Positions 48,705 to 59,573 of a stretch of DNA of 64,000 nucleotides are shown piece after piece. Numbering within the stretch: position 1 is the first letter of the stretch; each line of letters begins with the position of its first letter. The translations under genes were made by a program, and so were the position numbers. Source of the DNA: Trichinella spiralis (Eukaryota; Nematoda; Enoplea; Trichinellida; Trichinellidae); the NCBI GenBank assembly GCA_000181795.3, contig CM012954.1:17309776-17373775 (forward strand). Reading direction: 5' to 3'. The notes under the pieces were generated by a model, which worked only from the letters and a program-made list of their open reading frames with translations, had not been told where the DNA came from and made no database searches.

Positions 48705-49580
48705 CAAATGTAAATCAATGTCATGCTTTATTGTTTATTTATACTTTGTTTCTGATTTGTATTTATTTTTCATTTTAATCGTGTAAAATGAATAAATAAT
48801 AAATTGTTCACTATAAAGTATTTTTATTCACAGCCGATATTTTCTGCAAATTGTTGTAAATTAGCTATTTCATCTTTGATTTTTATACAAATATGCAACC
48901 ACAGTGTAAACCACACAACAGCTACATTGAAGACTGACTACATTATGTAGCTGAGGGTGAAATTGCACACATCCATCATTTCATTTACAATTACAGACAA
49001 GTGCATAAATTAATTACAAACATAAACCATCATTAAAACTGTCAACTGAGAGCATTTCACTACAAATAAAAATACATCAACATTGTTTAACAATGAAATC
49101 ATGCATTAAAAAGCACAATAAAACATACTTTTACACATATTACAATAATCATTCGTTTAAGATAATAATGATGATCGATTAATACTATATTAAAAATACT
49201 GATAGAAATGTATGAAAAATGACAGCGCTGATCAGCATCAGCAGCTCAACGGAGAGAACAGTTGAACGCTACACGTACGAAAAACTGACAGATGAATGAC
49301 AAAATGATAGCTACGAAAATTTGAAGACGGAATCATAAATTAAAACTGACCAAATCAAATTATGCATTAGTTCCGTAAATTCGCTCAGCGGTGAAATAAA
49401 TCTTAGTGCACATTCTATTGAACAGTATTCGCTTGCCTGTTGTACTGATTCATCACAAGATTTCATCTCATTCATTCATCACAAGAAACTGATGAATCAA
49501 ATATCAGATATGGTCGTGAATCTTAAATTTTTTGCGTGCTGAAATTCTGAACTGGAAACGGGCTGTATTTTTTATAGATG
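48705..49580. other. Intergenic region after PIG-T
   Basis: Holds the PIG-T poly(A) signals (near 48789-48802) and otherwise AT-rich sequence without a gene. It ends at the second MULE-like element. Confidence 0.4.
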
Positions 49581-49867
49581 GGTTTGGTACTACTCGGTCC
49601 CGCTTTTCTCTCATTGGTCTTTACCCACGCTATTTTATTGGATCGTCAAATCTTAATCACAACTGAAGAGTTTGAATCAGTGAGCAATTAGACAAGGAAA
49701 ACCAATACGACAAAGATTTCACTGAGCAATTAGACAAAGAAAACCAATACGACAAAGTCTTCACGGCCAAATAAAATGAAAACCAATACAACAAAGATTT
49801 GACGGTCTAATAAAATAGCGTGGGCAAAGACCAATGAGAGAAAAGCGGGACCGAGTAAAATCACCCC
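49581..49867. mobile_element. Nonautonomous long-TIR transposon (MULE-like MITE), copy 2
   Basis: A 287-bp copy of the element at 35081-35366, in the opposite orientation. Left end GGTTTGGTACTACTCGGTCC, right end GACCGAGTAAAATCACCCC; the inverted ends are again long. It is flanked by a ten-base direct repeat TTTATAGATG (49571-49580 and 49868-49877), different from copy 1, so the copies inserted independently. It lies 20-30 bases upstream of promoter-like CCAAT and GC boxes of the next gene. Confidence 0.87.
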
Positions 49868-49895
49868 TTTATAGATGTCAATACCAGTATTACAG

Positions 49896-49917
49896 CCAAT
49901 CACAAAAGGGGGCGGAG
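49896..49917 (+). promoter_or_regulatory. CCAAT box and GC box before the INO80-like gene
   Basis: A CCAAT at 49896-49900 is followed by GGGGGCGGAG at 49908-49917, a striking GC patch in AT-rich DNA, about 210 bases before the ATG at 50128. The pairing is typical of animal housekeeping promoters. Functional assignment is inference. Confidence 0.5.
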
Positions 49918-50127
49918 TTCGGGGAAAATGGGACGCGGATGAGTTCATACTAGCCCTGTAGGCAAGTTTCATTCTCATCAATTTGATGTTTTTGTTAGCG
50001 TAGTTGTTTCTTTTATGAATTGTTTTCAAGGTAATGTATATATCAGTATCTGATTTTTATCAAGAAATTTAGTTTATAATCTAGGAAAGTTTTACTGTTC
50101 TATTGAACTTTCGCCTCAACCCTGGAA

Positions 50128-51108
50128 ATGCATAAACTTGAAGATTCGGAAATTGAACGATATTTTATGCGTGAAACCAATGCTTGTGACGAGTTCTATC
50201 CACTACAGTATTACAAGTTGTCCAAGGCTCTGGACTTAACGCCGGTTATTAACGAAGTTCAAAACTTAATATCAAGACCTCTGCCGGTTGCTATGGAATT
50301 TCCAGAAAATTTTGAAATTTGTCAATCGGACTCACCGCTTCAGACTAGTGGTTCGTCATCAGAAAGCAGCGAAAGCAGAAAACGTCCACTGAGTAGTTTA
50401 TTTAATTTCGAAACTATTTGCAAAAGAAAATGGTTAAAGCGATTGCTGTTGGAATTTGACGCCAATGTGGATGGACTAGAAAATGACAGTGTATCAGATA
50501 TGGATATCGATATAATGTTGAAGTTTCATTCATTTAAAAAGAAATGGCAAACTAAATTTTCCAATGATATATTAAATTCGCAATATGCGTATTATTCTTC
50601 TGGATTATTGTCAGAATATGATCGATATCCTGAACATCGAAAGTTTGTTCTCGATCAATATGGATTCGAAATTCCCAAAGACTTACAAGAAATGTCTCCA
50701 AAGCCGTTAAACAAACGCCGGCGCAATCTTCAAAAAAATGCTAGTAGCGCGGTGCCTGCTGAAGCGGGTCAAACGAATCCATCTTTCATTTGTCCATGCG
50801 GACCGAAATCCTGCCGTTGTGCTATAATTAGGCGACCTAATTGTAATTTAGATCCAAAATACCTTCACCTTTGGAACGTAATCGTCGCTTACGACGTGCA
50901 AAAGGCCTTTCAGCTGAGGCATGTTGGTTCCAAATATCGTGAATCGGTTTTAAAGAATTTGGCATATTCATGTATGGCATTCCACAATCGTGCTTCACAG
51001 AAAGCAGCTCAAGAAAGAGGACGCAATGCAGTGAGATCTGCGAAGAAAGTAACGAGCCGATCAACACCATTACAAATGCCAAATGTTAAACGTCTTCCTT
51101 TTCCTTAA
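50128..51108 (+). CDS. INO80-type N-terminal region with DBINO-like domain; ATPase not seen
   Basis: One uninterrupted 326-residue frame. SLFNFETICKRKWLKRLLLE and SQYAYYSSGLLSEYDRYPEH resemble the N-terminal region of INO80, and WNVIVAYDVQKAFQLRH with LKNLAYSCMAFHNRASQKAA resembles the DBINO helices that bind actin-related proteins (about 245-310). FICPCGPKSCRCAIIRR adds a Cys cluster. INO80 proteins continue into a Snf2 ATPase of over 1000 residues; none follows in the remaining 12.9 kb. Two donor-like sites late in the frame (GCA|GTGAGA near 51030; AAA|GTAACG near 51048) could splice to exons beyond the window across a transposon-filled intron. Otherwise this is a truncated gene or paralogue. 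A promoter-like CCAAT/GC patch upstream argues against a plain retrocopy. Identification is from remembered family patterns. Confidence 0.6.
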   Translation: MHKLEDSEIERYFMRETNACDEFYPLQYYKLSKALDLTPVINEVQNLISRPLPVAMEFPENFEICQSDSPLQTSGSSSESSESRKRPLSSLFNFETICKRKWLKRLLLEFDANVDGLENDSVSDMDIDIMLKFHSFKKKWQTKFSNDILNSQYAYYSSGLLSEYDRYPEHRKFVLDQYGFEIPKDLQEMSPKPLNKRRRNLQKNASSAVPAEAGQTNPSFICPCGPKSCRCAIIRRPNCNLDPKYLHLWNVIVAYDVQKAFQLRHVGSKYRESVLKNLAYSCMAFHNRASQKAAQERGRNAVRSAKKVTSRSTPLQMPNVKRLPFP

Positions 51109-52276
51109 TTTTCATTTATGATTGTTATTTCATTTTCTGAATGCAGATAAATCAGTTGATTTTGAAGAAATTTTAAGAACTGTCTGACAAATTTGAAAGG
51201 ATGCTAATTATTGATTTTTAAATGGTTATTTGACCGTTTCTTATGAAATCACTTTTCAGAATTTATAAGTAAAATAAACAGTTATCATTTTTCTAAGTGT
51301 AATTCTTTATTTTTGTTTAAGGTGGCTCAAATTTTGTTGTTCTTATTAGAGGCTATTGTATATGCCACTTTTGAGGAATAAAGTTTTTAACGCAACTGAA
51401 CAACTTTTGGCCACCAGTACTGAACTCTTTTACATTACTCTATTTTGAACAGAAGGGTAATTAATTTACAATATTTTAATTTAAAAACTACCTAACTAAA
51501 GTTTGTCAAAAATTTTTGAATGTTATGTAATACCCTAATCATATTACAGTATTAACGTAATTCAGGTATTTATGTAAATACTGTACAAACATATGTAATA
51601 TTGATGTGAAAATTTTTGTTAATGACAAAATTGCTTTGTCAATTTAAAATATCTTTTAATCCATGCAGATCTAATTTCTGTACTGTTCATACGCGATTAG
51701 ACAAACTCTAGCGCCTAAAAGAATTGCATATGAAGAAGCGGCTTCAAATCTGCGAAATATTTTTTCCTTATTCTTTCGTTTGTAGCGACTCTCCTTGTAG
51801 CTCGATTGTTTTCTAACTTACTCTACTTATCACTCAGATCAGTGCTTATTGTATTCTACCTGCTCCTAGTAGTTTTTTTAAATCTAATATTGTGCAATTA
51901 TAATATTTATAGAATGTCAAATAACTGATTGCGCAATGTGCTATCAAAAAATGATTTTATATGTGTAAGTATGATTTGTTGAACTTTTTACTATTTTAAA
52001 TGAATGAATTATTTATTAATGTTGTTGTATAAGTATAGGTTACATTATTTTTTTCTGACTTTTAGTTAGCTCGTAATTACTGTAAAATTACTAGATGTTT
52101 AGATGTTGACTCTCGGATGTAATTTACAATTTATTATTCAATGTTTGGTTGATGTTCAATAGGTAGTGTAATCTGTTGTGCGTGCAAAGGTAGATAGATG
52201 CCACTCACCTGACGAGACTCAACGCTACTTCCTTATTATGAATACTAATATTTTAATTCATATAAATGTATTTTAA
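51109..52276. other. AT-rich region before the first piggyBac element
   Basis: No coding exon recognised on either strand. It holds no helicase motif that would extend the INO80-like gene. Confidence 0.4.
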
Positions 52277-53668
52277 CCCTTTCAGGCCCACCGTATCAAT
52301 TTTGATACATAATGTTTTATGCCCCATAGCTATTTACTAAAACGTTTTTGTTAGCCATGCTTGTGTTTATGTGTTCTTGACATTTGTCTTAACAATATTT
52401 TATTGCTATTTTTTTTCTCATCTTAGTAGATTTTTTATAATGTGCTCTAATGTACAGGTAGGTAAGACGAAAAAACATGAATTTGCATTTTGATGCATAA
52501 ATTGAGAATTGAGCAGAATTTAAGGATAATAATTTTTTTACTAGTAGATGCTGATGTGAAGATGATGTTAAAATTAACTGCAGCCTCTAAAGTTTTTGGG
52601 GTGCTGAGTAGAGTTCCTTAGAATACCTGTATCAATTTTGATACACTGGGCTTTAACGGAAACTGCGCATCATGATTACTACACTCAGCGTACTCAGATT
52701 CGCTTGCCCAACCCCGTATTACTTTTCTGAGAAAAATCATTTAGGATGTCTAATGAATTATTGTCAGATGCAATCAATAACATTTCTAAAAGTTTTGCAC
52801 CATCGCTCATATTTATTACTGAGATCGCGTCCTCACTACACGTCTAGTAGTTGCTGTAATTTGGTAGTTGCTGCCCCATGCACCTGTCAATAATTAAACG
52901 TTGAAATCCCAAACATTTTAAAAAATTACAACATGAATATGGGTGGCATAGACCTGAAGAATATGCTTGCTGCTCTATACCGCATCGAACACAAAAGTCG
53001 AAAATGGACCCGTCGCATTTTCTTTTGGATCATCAGCACTGTCATGACAAATGCATGGCAACTATATAAGAGGGACAGAAAAGAGATGCCTGGTCCATGC
53101 ACAGGCACACTGGACCTACTAAGCTTTACTTGCCAAGTTAGTCAGTCCTTGTGTCTTGTGAACAAGCCTATTGCAACTTCCAGAAGCCATTCTCGTGCGT
53201 CTTCTCCAACGCCACCCCTGGCGTCAAGACGATTGGGAAGACGACCAACTGACGTCTCAAAAGAAGTAGCAAAGGACCAAACTAGCCACTGACCAAAAAC
53301 CACTCAAACACTAAGAAGATGCAGACTGTGCTCTAAGTTAGCCACGTGCCTGTGCAAAAAATGCAGTATTTACCTATGCCTAAGTAGCAACTGAAACTGC
53401 TTTACAGAATTTCATAACTAAATAAATATTTCTTTGCCTATTACTGCATGATTGCGTACATAAGAAGAATAAACGTATGCACAATTAGTTATAGAAACGT
53501 GTACTCCTTTGAGGCCCAGTGTATCAATTTTGATACAGCTCTAAAAATGGCAATAATATTCTTCAAACAATAAATCCTATTGGAAGTTTCATAAACACAC
53601 CATAACATGTTTAAAACGCATATTTAAAAAAAGATTATTTCACAGAAAAAATTGCTGGTCTGAAAGGG
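52277..53668 (+). mobile_element. Degenerate piggyBac-like transposon, internally deleted (copy 1)
   Basis: The left end is TTAA (52273-52276) then CCCTTTCAGGCCCA; the right end reads GGTCTGAAAGGG then TAAC, a decayed TTAA. These inverted CCCTTTCAG ends and the TTAA target are piggyBac hallmarks. Inside, at 52933-53292, is the C-terminal part of the transposase: MGGIDLKNMLAALYRIEHKS and RRIFFWIISTVMTNAWQLYK. Further on, CRLCSKLATCLCKKC (about 53318-53373) is a remnant of the C-terminal zinc finger, with an in-frame stop shortly after. The first two thirds of the transposase are missing. A 16-base near-palindrome GTATCAATTTTGATAC occurs at 52293-52308, 52629-52644 and 53521-53536. Confidence 0.85.
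52933..53292 (+). pseudogene. piggyBac transposase, C-terminal fragment
   Basis: A 119-residue open frame within copy 1. It begins at the third catalytic region (MGGIDL, where the Asp is the last of the DDD triad) and continues through RRIFFWIISTVMTNAWQLY. The first two catalytic Asp are absent, so it cannot be an active transposase. Family: DDE_Tnp_1_7 (PGBD-type). The tail after about residue 80 (SRASSPTPPLASRRLGRRP) is basic and may be out of the original frame. Confidence 0.8.
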
Positions 53669-54599
53669 TAACGAACTTGAAGAAGATATACATTGGTGAA
53701 GTGAAATAAATTTGCATGTTAATAATATTTTCCATAATATTATATGAAATGTAAATGGAGCGTGCATTACTTGAAATGTTTACCCTATTACAAATTGAAA
53801 ATTATCTTATTCGATCTAAAGTAAAATATTTCACTATTTGCTCCTTTACTGGTATTCAGTTTCATGGTCTGATATTGTTCATTGTATCACTGTATAATCT
53901 TGGACTTCAATTTTCTTCTTCAGTTATTATCTATGATTGAAAGGTATGACAGTGTATATTATCTGTGATAGTCATCTGTACTTTTATAACTTGGGAAAGA
54001 CATTCGATGCTATTATTTGTCTGAGTTTGCTCAGATGCTTGTTGGAATTCACTGATTGCTTGCACTATTTATTTTATATTTTTAATAAGCATCTTTGAAC
54101 ATTCCCAGCCTGGCATCTATTAAGTCTACAATTTTTTATTTATCTGTATGCATATGTAAATTAGTACAAGTCACCTTTAAAGCTTAGTGATTTGTAAATC
54201 AATGCTATAAATATAGTTATCCAAACGGAAAAGAATTGAAATCTGACATCGGAAGTTATTAAATGGAAATTGAAAGCATGTAAGCATAACAAATTTGATT
54301 ATTATGCTGCATGATGATTTTGAAAGTCAGATGAAGTTGTAGCATGAAGTGATGGAAAATAATCGCTATAAGTTAATAATATGCGTAGTTTTCAAGAGAG
54401 TATGATTTGTTGACTTGCATATTTTTTGTAATAACTTTCTTAGTCATTTTTCACCAGCTTTATTTTGTGTGCTGTGCGATTGAGATGCAAATTAAAAATG
54501 GCCGTTTTGCTGAATAATCTATGGAAAGGAGTTTAATGGAAATTTATATGTTTGCTTTTGTGCTTCAATAATTTGTTCACCATTTGAACCGTGGTGTTT
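53669..54599. other. Spacer between transposon remnants
   Basis: AT-rich sequence with no recognisable gene or repeat of its own. Confidence 0.4.
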
Positions 54600-55229
54600 T
54601 TAACCTATCTCAGGTCAAGCGAAATTTTTACTTCAAACGGTCAAGTGGGGTGCAAAATGTACCCCATGCATTTTTTTTGCAATTGCGTCGCTTTTTTTTG
54701 AAAAACAAATGATTTTTTATTAATTTTCTGAATATAAACGATTTTAACTGTCTTCAAATCAAATCAGTTCAGGCATAATTTCTACAAACTTTACATCTAT
54801 ACAATGCTTCCCTAATTGCATGCTGTCTGCATACCCACTTTTGGCAGGTGGAGCATTGGAAATCTGTTTTCTGGTCATTTTTTCTTGGGCAGATGCTACA
54901 TCTACCACGCTTTCTTCCCATTTAAGATGAGGACTGTTCTTCCTCTCTAAGCTGTTCACTCTGAATGGGTGATTCCAAGTTTTCGTGCAGCACTCAGAAC
55001 ATTGCATGGTAGATTTGTGATTGTGTTGATTCTGTGCTGGACATGCGATTCATCCGCTATAATTCCTGATCTATTAATTATTTTCGCTTGAAAAAATGTA
55101 TATCGTGTAGAATTGTATAAAATTTAGCTGTAGATAAATCTGGCCTAAAACTATGCAGTGCGGTAGAGATATTTGCAAAAAACAGCGCTAGGGTAAAGAT
55201 GCCCCCCACTTGACCTACGAAGGGTTAAT
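54600..55229 (-). mobile_element. Second piggyBac-family remnant with TTAA ends
   Basis: About 630 bases bounded by TTAACCTATCTCAGGTCAAG at the left and CTTGACCTACGAAGGGTTAA at the right: inverted ends with a TTAA target at each side. The next inward stretch is also inverted (TCAAGTGGGGTGC against a matching CCCCCCACTTGA). On the minus strand, about 54770-54910, one frame reads GRKRGRCSICPRKN, DFQCSTCQKWVCRQHAIREA and YRCKVCRNYA, a Cys/His zinc finger like those ending many piggyBac transposases. The rest of the transposase is deleted. The ends differ from copy 1, so this is another family. The minus-strand open frame at 54759-55007 is in a different frame from the finger. Confidence 0.75.
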
Positions 55230-55457
55230 AGAAAGCTGAACGTATCCAAAAAGACTGATTTTTTATTTATTTTCACTTCTTTAAAGTAATTTATGTAATG
55301 CGATGTAACCGAAGACCAGAACGAGGAGAATCAGTATATAGTGATAAGTTCCATTTCTTTTCAGCTAAAAGTCAAATGCGAGATGTTGCTATTTGTTCGC
55401 TTTGCCACGTAAAGCTGGACGCGGGCCTCAAATTTCAGTTCAAATAAATTTTATTTT
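55230..55457. other. Short spacer
   Basis: No feature recognised apart from the target-site sequence ATTTT at 55453-55457 next to the solo LTR. Confidence 0.4.
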
Positions 55458-55726
55458 TGTTGGGACACATTGTTGATTGAGAAGATTTCCTATTATGCTA
55501 GAAGATAAAAGTATCATGCTTGACCATCTTTATATTCCTACTGTGTGACTCTCCTCCTTCTTAGTCACGTGTGTATGCGTGTCAGTAGTCGTGTTGCATT
55601 CTTTGTCCTTTTTAACTTACTCGTATCGTGTGTGTTCAGTTGTGTTTTGGTCAATAAATAGCAGAAAACGCTTTACCGTTGTACGTTAACTCACCACAGC
55701 AATAAACCTTCCTCGAATATACAACA
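55458..55726. mobile_element. Solo LTR of an LTR retrotransposon
   Basis: A 269-base unit beginning TGTTGGGACACA and ending AATATACAACA, so it has inverted TGTTG/CAACA ends. It is flanked by a five-base duplication ATTTT (55453-55457 and 55727-55731). An AATAAA-type signal (CAATAAATAGC) lies at about 55650. Five-base duplications and TGTTG..CAACA ends are common in Bel-Pao-type elements, but the family cannot be fixed without the internal genes, which are absent. This is the form left by LTR-LTR recombination. Confidence 0.65.
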
Positions 55727-55909
55727 ATTTTATTTATTTTATATTATTTTAAACAGTTTAACATTTAAGTTTATTTTTTATTTTAAGTCTGTATTATTTA
55801 TTATTTAAGCTTAATATTTTAAGTTTTATTTATAATTTTTAAGTTGTCCTATACGCTTCTCTTAGTAGAACACATTGTGCATCTGTAATGGCCATGGGTC
55901 AGAAAAAGA

Positions 55910-56602
55910 TATAAAAGGAGAGTAATTACGGCAACCTTTTTTACATTTGTTCGACCATCGTCATGGACTATGACTTCAGTGTGCGTTTTACTCGAAGTGG
56001 AAGAGTAATCCAGAAGCCCATTGTGTTGCATGATGCTGATATATCTGATCCAGAAACAGTGAGGTCGATAAGCAGTCTGTAACTGTCATTTAAAGTTCAG
56101 CAGAGCTGATGTCAGAAGATAAGGAACTTGAGCCCTTCAGCAAGACGGAGTATACGTGGATAAAGAAAGCAGTCCGTCATTTCAGGGTATATTTCCTTTA
56201 GTAATGTGCTTCTAGTAAATGAATATCTGCATCTACAAAAACAGAATCTTGTTCTCGATGTGTTTTGTGAGAACCAGTAGATTACTTTAGCAGAGATTAA
56301 ATTTCTGACTTCTGAAGCTCATTGTTGAGCGGTCTCATATTTATGTCACCCTATGTAGCTCCAACTTTCAAACAAATAAATCTGAATTGGAAACCTTTCC
56401 TGAAGTGCTGCTGAAAATGGGTCTTGTCCTGATGCCTCAGTATTCCATGTACTAGTCTGTTGAGCTCTGATGTGATGCCATCTCAGATACAATCGGCAGA
56501 AACAGATTCAAGGAGATGATTCAGTATCTTCATAACGACAACTTTGGAGAGCCTCAATTATGTTCGACTTTTCAAAGATTGATCATTAATTAAAAGCAGT
56601 AA
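55910..56602 (+). pseudogene. piggyBac transposase, N-terminal fragment, broken
   Basis: A TATAAAAG at 55910-55917 precedes an ATG at 55963 that opens MDYDFSVRFTRSGRVIQKP and is stopped at 56081-56083. A second piece reads AELMSEDKELEPFSKTEYTW in another frame (about 56100-56200). A third, near 56490-56580, reads IGRNRFKEMIQYLHNDNFG, matching the SRNRFEEILRFLHFNDN block of piggyBac transposases. Frames are shifted and stopped several times. It ends where the 5' terminus of copy 2 begins. Confidence 0.6.
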
Positions 56603-57996
56603 TTCTTTCAGACCCAGCGTATCAAGTTTGATACATAATGTTTTGTGCCCCATAGCTATTGACGGAAGCGTGATTGTTAGCTATGCTTGTGTTAATGTGT
56701 TCTTGACGCTTTCTTAACTATATTTTATTTTTCGTTTTTTCTCATCTTGGTAGATTTTTTTATAATGCATTCTTTCGTGCATGTAGGTGAGGCCAAAAAA
56801 TGAATTTGCATTTTGATGTATAAATTGAGAACTCAGCTATCCAAACTTAAGGATTAATTGAGCTTAACAACGTAGAAATAATAATTTTTACTGGTAGATA
56901 TTAATGTGAAGATGGGGAACGCGCGTTTCGCTCGACTAGATCTGGCGCACACATTGTAGAGCAGTATGCTGTAAATGGGGCTTCAAGGTTATTTCTCCTG
57001 CCGGTAAGCCGGGTTTATTTTATGATTTCATATTTTACGACGCGAAAAATCTGATTGTCGAGGACTCACTGTTTTTTCAAATGGCAAATTATGTATTAAA
57101 ACTGTGTGAAACGTTGCCAAAGAGCAGAAACTACAAACTGTTCTTTGACAATTACTACACATTTCTTGAATTACAACTGCGGCTAAAAAATGGGAATCCT
57201 ATCCTGTGGGACCATTAGACCAAACAGACTTCGTGGCTGCCCGCCGCTCTCTGAGAAAGATCTAAAGTCAAGCGGCAGAGGTGCTTATGACTCTAGAACG
57301 GACGCTTGGTATGACAACAGACACGTCTTAGCGACATCGACATATATTGGTGTAAAGCCAAAAACAGCTGTGAGGAAGACGGTGAAAAGTAATAGGCGCT
57401 AAAATCCCAAATATTGAAAAAATTACAACATGTATATGGGTAGTATAGACCTGAACAACATGATCGCTGCTCTATACGGCATAGAACGCAAAAGTCGAAA
57501 GTGGAATCGTCGCATTTTCTTTTGGATCACTAGCACTGCCATGTTATGCCAATCCATAGAAACTTTATAAGAGGCGCAGCAAAAGATGCCTGGAGCAAGC
57601 ACAGGCACAAAGCTTCACTTGCCAAGTTAGTCAGTCGCTGTGTCTTGTGAACAAGCCTATTACAGCTTCCAGAGTTCAATCTTGTGCATATTTTTCAAGG
57701 CTACCCCTGCCGTCACGACGAATGGAAAGACGACTGACCAACTGACGTCTCAACAAAAATGGCAAAGGATCAAACTGGCCACTGGCCAGAAATCACACAA
57801 ATTTGAAGAAGATGCAGACTGTGGTCTACATCAGCCACATGCCTGTGCAATAAATGCAGTGTTTACAAATGCCTAATTAGCAACAGAAACTACTTTGTAG
57901 AATTTCATAACCAGCCATTGATTTGCCAATTATTGCACGTCTATGTACTCAAGAGCAATAAACGTTTTCACGCTTAGTTCCAATAACATGTACCTC
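56603..57996 (+). mobile_element. Degenerate piggyBac-like transposon, copy 2, truncated at its 3' end
   Basis: The 5' end (CTTTCAGACCCAGC plus the palindrome GTATCAAGTTTGATAC at 56619-56634, then ATAATGTTTTGTGCCCCATA) is homologous to that of copy 1. From about 56960 the transposase is readable: KWGFKVISPAGKPG, FYDFIFYDAKN, CETLPKSRNYKLFFDNYYT (catalytic Asp), then after a one-base shift ILSCGTIRPNRLRGCPPLSE, DLKSSGRGAYD, WYDNRHVLATSTYIGVKP (second Asp) and MGSIDLNNMIAALYG (third). A stop interrupts before the last block and frameshifts recur. The 3' terminal repeat present in copy 1 is missing here. Copy 2 keeps the middle third that copy 1 has lost. Confidence 0.82.
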
Positions 57997-58173
57997 TAAC
58001 TGACAAGCATCAAAAGTTTAATTCGAATACGTCATTCAATTTCTACAACAGTACACACAAATTTAGTTATCTAAATGAGGTGAGTTTGACTATTTTTCTG
58101 TACGTTGCATTTCATTACATCAGAGTACTGTAGAACATACATGAGGAAAATACATACATTTTTATGAATTTAC
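57997..58173. other. Junction between piggyBac copy 2 and the tandem duplication
   Basis: No feature recognised. Confidence 0.4.
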
Positions 58174-59147
58174 AGTCACTGAGCATAATTATATTAAGCA
58201 TTAGTAAGAATAGATCTGTTTTGCGCAAAATTTTTTGTTTAAGTTCAACTGCAGTTTGTAAAGGTATTTAAATTTTGAAAAAGAAAGCAAATATAAGATA
58301 AACAAATTATTATTAAAAGTAAAATAGTTTAAGCATGGAAATGGACTTCTGCTAAAAGTTGAATTTTTTATATCGCATATTTGGTTGAGATGCTATTATG
58401 ATTTATTATTCAAGAGGAAATCTAATAAGGGTTGAGTTTTAGCCAAGAACGTTACAAGCGTACTATACAAATCAGCTTTGCTAAAAAATCATTTCTTTTC
58501 TAGCATCTCTCATTCATTCAACGCACAACTAGTGCTGCGGCATTATATTTCATTAATCTTTTGAAAATCAAAATCATTTAATATTTCTACATCGATTACA
58601 ATTTTTTATATTCAAAAACTGAACAAATTATCTGAAATTCAATGGTAGCAAATTAATATTATTCATTAGTAGTGTAATTAAAGAAAATAGAAAAGTTAAG
58701 CTGAGCTATAGAATAACATTTTAATAAAATGTATTTACTGATTTTCATGCTGCAAATCTAAGAATATAGTCAAAGTATGATCAAATATGGAAACAACAAT
58801 ATTTTCCTTTTGTGCAGATTTTCCCCCACATTTAATTCTAAATTTAGAACAATACGTTAGACAGCAACACGTACATTAATTCTGTTTGCAAGCATTTCTA
58901 CCCTTTAGTTTTATTATTTTCACTCGTTTTTTTCATAAAAAAAGTTTAATCAAAAACAAAGCTGTGCTTTTTATGATAATAATCATTTCAAATATGAAAG
59001 GAAAGAATTTCAACATTAATTAACGGAAATTATTTACATAAAAATTTTATAAAATTCTAAACAAATGAGTTAAAAATAAAAAATTAAATGACAACAATAA
59101 TTTATACTGCTAATTATGAATATAAAAAATGTTTTATTAGACTTGAC

Positions 59148-59179
59148 GGTGCAGACGTATGCATGTTTGTATTCCACTG
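59148..59179. repeat. Hairpin repeat, copy a (diverged)
   Basis: GCAGACGTATGCATGTTTGT then ATTCCACTG; preceded by an AATTATGAATATAAAA run like the other copies. The second hairpin seen downstream of copies b, c and e is not preserved. Confidence 0.5.
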
Positions 59180-59573
59180 TATTAGATGATGTGGCGCTTT
59201 CAGTACCAACGACAAGTATCGCTAATCATGCGATTCCTCAGTTACGAGCATAATGCATATGAAATCAACGCTATGAGCTCAGCCAGTCATCTAGTAACAA
59301 TGCCCTTCAATAAAAATGCGGCCACTCCCCGATTTTACAATTTTTCAAATAAAATTCATGCAGAAAATAGCAAACAAATTTATATACGTAAATGATAAGA
59401 TGAAATATTTTCATTTTCATGTTGCGAGTAAATTTAAATTTTTATTATAAAATTAATTTTTTGATATGTGATTTCTTCTCTTATATGTTTCTAATAATTA
59501 TCAACAGTGAATATCGTGAACAATAATATTTTGCTCTAATTGTAAATATCAAAATAATTTCATTCTCAGTGGC

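Noticed and set aside
50128-51108. Idea that the INO80-like frame is a processed retrocopy
   Set aside because: It has promoter-like CCAAT/GC boxes, no poly(A) tract after it, and other genes here also have exons of 500-800 bases, so lack of introns is not decisive.
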